Source: Nitrospira sp. UW-LDO-01 (GTDB lineage Bacteria; Nitrospirota; Nitrospiria; Nitrospirales; Nitrospiraceae). Taken from it: a stretch of DNA of 39,063 bases. The position numbers and the translations under genes are program-made. The stretch is from assembly GCA_002254365.1 (NCBI GenBank), contig NIUT01000158.1, positions 1-39,063 on the forward strand. The letters are read 5' to 3'. The notes under the pieces are model-generated. The model was not told where the DNA came from. It saw only the letters and a program-made list of their open reading frames with translations, and did not search any database. Below are positions 29,301 to 35,940 of this stretch, piece after piece. Every line of letters starts with the position of its first letter. Positions within the stretch are counted from its first letter, which is position 1.

Positions 29301-31852
29301 CCCAATTGCAGGCCAGCGAGGAACGATATGCGCGTGCCACAGCCGTCGGCAAAGTGGGGGTATGGGAATTGGATGTTCTCAAGGGACTCTACCATGGTGA
29401 CGCCAATCTCAAGATGCTGTTCGGCTATGGGCCGGAAGAACTGTCAACCGATCCCTTTAGTTGGCTGAAGCTTGTTCATCCGGACGATCAGTCGGTTGCC
29501 ATGAAGAGTTGGGGACAGGTGCAGAGCGGAGCCATCGACGAATGCCACTATGAGCTTCGAGTGGTCAGAAGGGACGGAGCCATTATTTGGACTGATGTAC
29601 GTGGACACGGCGTTCGCGATTCCAAGGGACAACTGACACATTTGATCGGGGCCACTGTCGATATCACGGAGCGGAAGCAAGCGGAGCAAGCATTGCGCGA
29701 GAGCGAGGAACGATTCTCCAAAGCCTTCCGCACGAGCCCTCATCCAATCGGGATTACGGAGGTCGTAACGGGTCGTTGCGTCGAAGTGAACGATGCTTGT
29801 CTGGAGGCATTCGGTTTTCGTCGGGAGGAAGTGATCGGAAACACCACCTTTCTGCTAGGTATCTGGCCAAAGCTCGAAGATAGGGCACGAGTCATCGAGC
29901 GGTTGAAAGCCGGAGAACCGATGCGCAACATGGAGTTTGCTTTAAAGACCAAATCGGGTGGGTTCCGCCATTTTCTGGCTTCCGCTGATCTCGCCGAACT
30001 CAACGGGGTGCTCTGTGTGGTGACGGTCGCGAACGACATCACGGACCGCAAGCAAGCCGAGGAAGCACTGCGCATCAGCGAGGAACGGTTTGCGAAGGCG
30101 TTCCAAGCCAGCCCCCATCCGGTTGTTATCAGCGAGCTGGACTCTGGTCTGATCGTAGAGGCGAATGAGGCTGCATGGCAGCTCTTCGGATATCATAAAG
30201 AAGAATCTATGGGACATACGACGTTTGAAATAGGTCTCTGGCATTCCGTGGAAGAACGGGCACGGTACTTCGGGTTATTGAAGCAACAGGGATCCATCCG
30301 CAATATGGAAGTGCAACTGCGGAGTAAAAGCGGTGATATCCGGCACTGTCTCTTGTCGTCGGAACTGATCGAGTTGAACGGCAAGCAATGCGGCGTGACG
30401 GTCGGCGATGATATTACGGAGAGTAGACGCTTGGAAAAAGCGCTGCGGTTGACGCAATTCTCTGTGGATCAGGCCGTTGAGGCGATCATCTGGTTGGATC
30501 CGAACGCTCGAGTGTTCAATGTGAATGATACGGCATGCCGAATGCTGGAGTATTCACGAGGGGAACTGTTGGGCATGACGGTCCACGACATTGACCCAAA
30601 TTTCCCCGTGGAGCAATGGATCGATCACTGGAACTACTTGAAGGAACGGGGATCGTTGACATTCGAAGCAAGGTTTTGGTCACGAACCGGAGCCGTCTTG
30701 GAGACGGACGTGAGCGTCAATTATTTGCTCCATGAAGGGAATGAGTACGCCTGCATGATCGTGCGGGATATTGGAGACCGCAAGCGGGCGGAAGCTGACC
30801 TTCGCCGCTCCCATATGTTTCTTCGACAGGTCATTGACACCGATCCAAACTTCATCTTTGCCAAGGACCGTGACGGACGTTTTACGATGGCGAACAAAGC
30901 GGTTGCCGATTGTTACGGCACCACGGTGGAAGAGTTGGTTGGCAAATCGGATGCGGATTTCAACCCTGACTCAGTAGAGGTCGCATTCTTTCGTCAAAGG
31001 GATCTTGAAGTGATGGATTTCATAGAAGAATGCTTTATTCCTGAGGAACGGATCACAGATGCAGAGGGGAGGACACGCTGGTTACAGACGGTGAAACGCC
31101 CGATTCTCGACGAGGACGGAATACCTCACATGGTGTTGGGTGCGGCGACCGACATCACGGAACGCAAGCGGATGGAAGAGATGCTGATCCAACGTGAGCG
31201 AGATCTGAGCGCGGCGATTCAAGAACGAGAACGCATCAGCCAGGATCTTCATGATGGGATTCTCCAATCCTTATATGCGGTGGGGCTCGGATTAGAGGGG
31301 TGTAAACCACTCATTCGGAAACAGCCTGGGCCTCTCACGAGAAAGTTCATGAAGACCCTCGATCAGAGTATTGGGCAACTCAATCAAGTGATGGGAGAGG
31401 TTCGGAATTTCATCGCCGGCCTCGAGTCGCATGTGATACAGGGAGGCGACTTTCCAACGGCACTCCGGAATTTGGTTGAAACGATGTCCAGTTCGGCGTC
31501 AATCAAATGCCGGGCGAGGATCAATGAGGCGTCCGCACGGCAGCTTTCTACCGAGCAGGCGCTGCATATCATCAACATCGTACGAGAAGGGGTCAGCAAC
31601 GCGTTGCGGCACAGCGGTGCGACACGCATCACGGTGTCACTCCAAGATCTCACGCGGTCGGTTCGTCTGACCATCACTGACAATGGGATCGGGTTCAACA
31701 CCAGTTCGGTTCAAGGAGTTGGTCATGGACTGACCAATATGGCGGCACGGGCTCAAAAAGTCCGCGGGGTGTTCCTGCTTCGATCAACGCCTTGCCATGG
31801 GACGAAGATCTCTCTCGATTTGCCAAAGGAGACAACCTATGCTCACAACTAA
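26306..31852 (+). CDS. giant sensor histidine kinase (GAF + ~11 PAS + HisKA_3 + HATPase)
   Basis: 1848 aa; N-terminal GAF-like segment; eleven PAS/PAC units counted by DIT[DE]RK-type ends; ERISQDLHDGILQSLYAVGLGLEG; IVREGVSNALRHS...ITDNGIGFN...GHGLTNMAARA. Confidence 0.93.
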   Translation: MNSTSHLAELDLLRRQVADLSRELTERDQALQEFSRQRDDELQDLRERSDMLRAIVAGTAAETGEDFFSTLVCHLSLVLGVQYAVVGEIQHHPVKKIRTLAVSANGNLVDNFEYPLMNTPCETALGQSFACFERDVRAVFPLFGHLAQLGVEGYCGVPLRAKGGAAMGLLVLMDTKPLRNSDRLRSLMAVFASRAAAELQRRHSETIVQQQQRQLLEAQARAHLGSWDWYFDSGIVRWSEEQFRIFGYEPGHMAVSYDTFVAALHPLDCSRVQSVIDAVLKGGTTYDIECRIIRPDRTIRAIHCRGEVCRDVDGRPVSLSSSVLDITDRQCVEEELRLSQERLQQALRASGTGLWNWNTETNAVVFSEEWKRQLGYSGRELVDAFETWTTFLHPDDREGAIAYARQYQAAPDGDYRQEFRLRHKDGTYRWIEARASFVAEPDGRRIRLLGSHTDITDRKLMEESIRESEERYRTLVELSPSGVFVFCEGRAVYVNRTGTILMGARETQEILDRPTFDFIHPDYHQEVRENVKRLLSGGVSVHSAERVYVRLDGTTIPVQVEAGRITWDGKPAILGIFSDITERKQAEDALANLNATLERQVSDRTEALRRSEERFRQFFDHAPNVKALKDHNGRYLYTNRRFDEVFGLAPGAALGRTDEELFSQEQAAQFRANDRKVLASGRGQEFEEVTQQRDGLRVSIVVKFPVADAAGHLSAIGVIATDVTERNRTQEALRESEDRWQQFAESVRSAFWIADVGQDERQVLYVNSAFTFIWGIEREEIYQNWSLWIESIHPDDRMRVKTSHDRFVSGGMTAVFHCEYRIVGRDGHIRWISDRRVRMAGRENRIAGIAEDITHHKQQLALMAQTEAIGKIGGWQFDFLTDRLWWSDETYHLHETTPEIFNPTVEASLNFYTPESRPIMAEAWLNGVTQGQPWDLELELLTGQGRRIAVRAAGQVDVLDGRAVRAYGTFQDITERKLAEEALQRAHDELERKVLERTAQLQASEERYARATAVGKVGVWELDVLKGLYHGDANLKMLFGYGPEELSTDPFSWLKLVHPDDQSVAMKSWGQVQSGAIDECHYELRVVRRDGAIIWTDVRGHGVRDSKGQLTHLIGATVDITERKQAEQALRESEERFSKAFRTSPHPIGITEVVTGRCVEVNDACLEAFGFRREEVIGNTTFLLGIWPKLEDRARVIERLKAGEPMRNMEFALKTKSGGFRHFLASADLAELNGVLCVVTVANDITDRKQAEEALRISEERFAKAFQASPHPVVISELDSGLIVEANEAAWQLFGYHKEESMGHTTFEIGLWHSVEERARYFGLLKQQGSIRNMEVQLRSKSGDIRHCLLSSELIELNGKQCGVTVGDDITESRRLEKALRLTQFSVDQAVEAIIWLDPNARVFNVNDTACRMLEYSRGELLGMTVHDIDPNFPVEQWIDHWNYLKERGSLTFEARFWSRTGAVLETDVSVNYLLHEGNEYACMIVRDIGDRKRAEADLRRSHMFLRQVIDTDPNFIFAKDRDGRFTMANKAVADCYGTTVEELVGKSDADFNPDSVEVAFFRQRDLEVMDFIEECFIPEERITDAEGRTRWLQTVKRPILDEDGIPHMVLGAATDITERKRMEEMLIQRERDLSAAIQERERISQDLHDGILQSLYAVGLGLEGCKPLIRKQPGPLTRKFMKTLDQSIGQLNQVMGEVRNFIAGLESHVIQGGDFPTALRNLVETMSSSASIKCRARINEASARQLSTEQALHIINIVREGVSNALRHSGATRITVSLQDLTRSVRLTITDNGIGFNTSSVQGVGHGLTNMAARAQKVRGVFLLRSTPCHGTKISLDLPKETTYAHN

Positions 31853-32501
31853 ATCTCCCACTCAAGTCATTCGGGTGTTGCTCGTCGATGATCATGAAGT
31901 GATCCGTGTGGGGCTCCGGACCGTACTGAGTCAGAATCAAAGCGTCAGTGTCATCGGGGAAGCCGGTACCGTGGGCGATGCAATTCTGCAGTCCCAGAAG
32001 CTGAAACCCGACATCATTTTGATGGATGTCCGCCTTCCCGATGGGTCCGGGGTCGATGCCTGTCGCGAGATTCTTGGGACGCTCCCGAACACCCGAGTTA
32101 TTTTCCTGACGTCGTACGCTGACGATGATTCTGTGCTGGCAGCCGTCCTCGCTGGCGCACAGGGCTACGTGCTCAAGGAGATCGATTCAAACGCCTTGTT
32201 GGAGGCCATCCGTTCGGTTGCAAGGGGTCAATCCATTCTGGATTCGATGGTCACCGAGCGGGCGCTACGATGGCTGAGAGGGCTGCACGACCTCCCGGCT
32301 ACGCCGGGCACGGATCAACTGTCATCTCAGGAGGAACGAGTGGTGGCTCTGGTCGCCGAAGGTAAGACCAATAAGGAAATTGCCGTTGCCCTCGGACTCA
32401 GCGACAAAACAGTGAAGAATTACTTGGCGAACGTATTTCAAAAACTTCGTATCACGCGGCGTGCGCAGGCCGCAGCTTTTTTTGTGAAACGACAAGGATA
32501 G
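31839..32501 (+). CDS. NarL/DevR-type (LuxR HTH) response regulator
   Basis: VIRVLLVDDHEVIRVGLRTVL...DIILMDVRLPDGSG...FLTSYADDD...GYVLKEI; C-terminal LSSQEERVVALVAEGKTNKEIAVALGLSDKTVKNYLANVFQKL. ATG 31839 lies inside the end of kinase 2. Confidence 0.95.
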   Translation: MLTTKSPTQVIRVLLVDDHEVIRVGLRTVLSQNQSVSVIGEAGTVGDAILQSQKLKPDIILMDVRLPDGSGVDACREILGTLPNTRVIFLTSYADDDSVLAAVLAGAQGYVLKEIDSNALLEAIRSVARGQSILDSMVTERALRWLRGLHDLPATPGTDQLSSQEERVVALVAEGKTNKEIAVALGLSDKTVKNYLANVFQKLRITRRAQAAAFFVKRQG

Positions 32502-32773
32502 GCTCATCACATTCGGCTCTAGTCAGGGTAGAGACAAAATTTATCTGCCGCAAGCCCATCGTGCTTTGGTGTTCCTCGTTCAATTCCTGTAGGATTCACC
32601 CGCTGTATTCGGATTCATAACTAAATAGAGCGACGAGGATCCACTGCATCTTGGGGAAGGAGTCTCGACGCTGTTGCTTGTTGTGGTCCTGAGTTCTTGC
32701 CGAGTGTGCGGACGACAATGGCGGGTTGCGAGACACCGTTGTGTTGTCCTGGCCTACCGGGAGGTTGCCCCTC

Positions 32774-35077
32774 ATGGCAGCTGGTCTTTTTCTAGGAATG
32801 CTGCTTCTGCTGAGTCTCTCTCTCTGGCGTGTCCTTCGACTTCAGCGTGAGAACCTCCTGAAGGCCCAGGTCATTGAGGCGACGAAGTGTGGTGTCCTGG
32901 TGACCGATGCCACGCTCCCACATCATCCGATTCGCCAGGTGAATGGCGCCTTTCTCGCCCTGACCGGCTACGCAGAGCATGAAGTCCTGGGTCAAACCAG
33001 CACGATTCTGAGTGGCCCCGATACCGATCGTGCATCCATGGAAACGCTCGGGTTGGCCCTTCAGGATGGGTGGGCTTGTCGGGTCTCTGTTCGCCATTAT
33101 CGAAAGGACGGCACATCGTTTTGGAATGAGGTGATGCTTTCTCCGATTAAAGACCGGGTTGGCCGAGCGACCACCGTCATTTGGATCATGCGCGATATCT
33201 CAGATGTTCGAGCGTTGGAAGCCGATCGTCGTGGGAGACCGTCGCCTACGTTGCTGTGCGAGTCCGTCTCAGAAGGAATGTTGGTGACGACGGACGAAGA
33301 GGTTGTGTACGTGAACATGGCAGGGTTGAGGATCCTCGGAGCGAGTTCGGAAGGTCAAGTTATCGGCCGTGGATTCTTGGACTTGATTCATCGGGATTTC
33401 CAAGAGACGGTTCGGGAACACCTTATCCGAACATCATCGCCTGAATCAGAGTGTCAATGGGAGACCAGAGTCCTTCATCGAGATGGACGTACCGTTGCGG
33501 TCGAGATGTCGGCAACGCCAATTGTGTGGGAGGGACAGGAATCGCTTCTGATCTGTTTCTCGGACCGGTTACATGCGGATCGAAGGGGAAACGACGTCTC
33601 CCAGGGCCTCCATGATCTTCGCCGTTCAGAGTCCATTACAGATATGAACAATTGGGCCTGGGACGTCGCGCACGGTACGGAACTGTGGTCTGCCGAACAA
33701 TACCGAATTCTGGGATACGAGCCTGGGTCAGTGCCGCCAACCTATGACACTTTCAAGAAAGCGCTTCACCCGGGGGATCGTGATCGCGTTCTCGCCTTGT
33801 TCGAAGAGACGTTTACCTCCGACCGCCCATACGATATCGACTGTCGGATCATTCAACCCTCCGGTGTGGTACGGTTTGTCCGGTGCCGGGGCGTTCTGAT
33901 GCGTGGGCTCCCAGATCAGCCGATCCGGATGTCGGGCACCATCGATGACATTACCGACTACAAACTCATGGCGACGTTGGCGGAGGAACGAGTTCTTCAG
34001 CTCAAGGTTGTGTTGGATGCCTCGACCACGGGGATGGTTCTAGTCAGCCGGGAAGGTACGATCTCTCTTGCCAACGGGAAGATTGAACAGATGTTTGGGT
34101 ATGTGTACGGGGAACTGGTCGGCCGTCCTGTTGACTCTCTATTCCAGACTGCTGATCGTGCACAGTATGCTCGTGAATCCCGAGATGTCTTGTCAGCTTC
34201 GAGGGAGTGTCTTTCAAGAACCGGTGTGGAACTCTCTAGTTTGAGAAAAGATGGTTCGGGATTCCTTTCCGAGATCGGTTTGTACCCGATTGCTCTCTCT
34301 TCAGGGTCGTCGCTCCTGGTCTCTATTGTGGACATCACGGCTTCCCGTCAAGCTGATCGAACGTTTCGGGATGATCAGATGCGGTTGGATCTTGCCGTGC
34401 AGGCCGGGCAGGTTGGGATCTTTGAATATGATTACCAAGGGGGTACTGTCTGGTGGTCTCCGATCCTACGGACCATCCATGGCATCGGGATGGAGGAACC
34501 GGCTTCCCTGGAGAGGTATCTGCAGCTGGTCCATCCTTCAGATCGAGAGATGACGAACGTGATGGCCCGATCTGTCAAAACTCCCCATGATGAGGATCGG
34601 ATCTTTGAAGTGACCTATCGAATTATTCGGCCGGATGGAGCCACTCGCACGATCAGTCTCTGTTACCAGACCTGGTTTGACCGAGAACATGCACCAGCTC
34701 GACCACGTCAGACCGTCGGAATGCTTGTCGATATCACGGATCGGAAGGCTTTTCTGACTCGCACGCCCCCTCTCTCCACGATGGAACCACCTCGGACTAT
34801 CTCTCGTAGTGTCTTTCATGAGTTCAACAACAGTCTTACCGCTGTACTTGGTTTCAGCGAGCTGGCCCTTTCGCTGATTCCTACCGACAGCAAGGCCCAT
34901 CGTCATCTTCAGCAAGTCATTGCAGCCGGTAGAAACGCTCGGGAGCTGGCTCAAACCATTCGCCGCGCGTCGGATCACGCCGCTTGCTCTCCGGAATCCA
35001 TTCTGCCCCCACAGCCCGGGTCGGATCCATCGGCGTCACAGACTGAGGTGCCGGATGTTGTCGGTCCTCATCGTTGA
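32774..35077 (+). CDS. membrane-anchored multi-PAS protein with DHp-like motif and no HATPase domain
   Basis: N-terminal TM (MAAGLFLGMLLLLSLSLWRVL), five PAS units, terminal FHEFNNSLTAVLGFSELALSLI DHp-like segment, then an ~30-aa Pro/Ser tail and stop. ATG 32774; ORF is open from TTG 32726. Confidence 0.85.
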   Translation: MAAGLFLGMLLLLSLSLWRVLRLQRENLLKAQVIEATKCGVLVTDATLPHHPIRQVNGAFLALTGYAEHEVLGQTSTILSGPDTDRASMETLGLALQDGWACRVSVRHYRKDGTSFWNEVMLSPIKDRVGRATTVIWIMRDISDVRALEADRRGRPSPTLLCESVSEGMLVTTDEEVVYVNMAGLRILGASSEGQVIGRGFLDLIHRDFQETVREHLIRTSSPESECQWETRVLHRDGRTVAVEMSATPIVWEGQESLLICFSDRLHADRRGNDVSQGLHDLRRSESITDMNNWAWDVAHGTELWSAEQYRILGYEPGSVPPTYDTFKKALHPGDRDRVLALFEETFTSDRPYDIDCRIIQPSGVVRFVRCRGVLMRGLPDQPIRMSGTIDDITDYKLMATLAEERVLQLKVVLDASTTGMVLVSREGTISLANGKIEQMFGYVYGELVGRPVDSLFQTADRAQYARESRDVLSASRECLSRTGVELSSLRKDGSGFLSEIGLYPIALSSGSSLLVSIVDITASRQADRTFRDDQMRLDLAVQAGQVGIFEYDYQGGTVWWSPILRTIHGIGMEEPASLERYLQLVHPSDREMTNVMARSVKTPHDEDRIFEVTYRIIRPDGATRTISLCYQTWFDREHAPARPRQTVGMLVDITDRKAFLTRTPPLSTMEPPRTISRSVFHEFNNSLTAVLGFSELALSLIPTDSKAHRHLQQVIAAGRNARELAQTIRRASDHAACSPESILPPQPGSDPSASQTEVPDVVGPHR

Positions 35078-35426
35078 CGATCAAGACCAAATCCGTCAGC
35101 TGATCCGTGACACCTTGGAGAGGGCGGGGTACCATGTCGAAGAGGCGCGTGACGGAAAGGAGGGGCTTCAACGTTATCGCGAAAACTCCGTCGACCTTGT
35201 CCTCATGGATATTCTTATGCCGGATCAGGACGGATTGGAGGCCATCATGGCGCTTCGGCGTGAGTTTCCAGATTCTCGGATCATTGCCATGACCGGAGGG
35301 ATTGATGGAGTCGGCGTCCCTAATTTTCTGGACGTGGCAACCATGCTAGGTGCAAGGCTGACACTTCAAAAGCCATTTGAGCTCCAGACTCTCCTCGATG
35401 CGGTCGCTGCCGAGGTGATGAGCTAA
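35055..35426 (+). CDS. single-domain CheY-like response regulator
   Basis: MLSVLIVDDQDQIRQLIRDTLERAGYHVEEARDGKEGLQRYRENSVDLVLMDILMPDQDGLEAI...IIAMTGG...LQKPFE; overlaps the upstream gene by 23 nt. Confidence 0.92.
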   Translation: MLSVLIVDDQDQIRQLIRDTLERAGYHVEEARDGKEGLQRYRENSVDLVLMDILMPDQDGLEAIMALRREFPDSRIIAMTGGIDGVGVPNFLDVATMLGARLTLQKPFELQTLLDAVAAEVMS

Positions 35427-35518
35427 CCCACCTTCCGGTGCACTCATTTTCTTTGCGTTGACAGCGCATGGTAATCTCGTCAGACTCGGACGCCTTCCAG
35501 TGAGCGTGGTTCTTATCT

Positions 35519-35938
35519 ATGAAACTGCTGAATTGCCTTCTGGGGATCCTTGTAGCTGCCGTCGGATTCTGGCTGATTTGGGGGACAGTTGCTCCGATCG
35601 TTGTACTCGGATGGACGCTCGTCGTGGGGGCTTTTCTTTGGCTGAAGGCGGAGTCGATCACCGAAATCTGGGCGTGGGCGACGTTGTTACTCGGGCTGGA
35701 AAGCTTTGCTTGGCCGGTGGTGTTGATGATTCAACTCGGGGGCCCGTCAGAATCGCTCCCTGAGGCCGAGATGGGAACAATTCTTTCAGCGGTTGTGCTG
35801 GGTCTGTTCTCTTCCGTATTTTGGATTTCGTTTTCTTATGGCCTGTTCAAACGGGCGTGGCGAACAGATCAACCCTTGTCCGACGATGCGCCACTCAGGA
35901 CGTCGATAGCTCACTCGGGGAAAAGGAAAGGCGTGTAA
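35519..35938 (+). CDS. hypothetical integral membrane protein (about 4 TM)
   Basis: MKLLNCLLGILVAAVGFWLIWGTVAPIVVLGWTLVVGAFLWL... hydrophobic segments; 139 aa. Confidence 0.65.
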   Translation: MKLLNCLLGILVAAVGFWLIWGTVAPIVVLGWTLVVGAFLWLKAESITEIWAWATLLLGLESFAWPVVLMIQLGGPSESLPEAEMGTILSAVVLGLFSSVFWISFSYGLFKRAWRTDQPLSDDAPLRTSIAHSGKRKGV

Positions 35939-35940
35939 CG

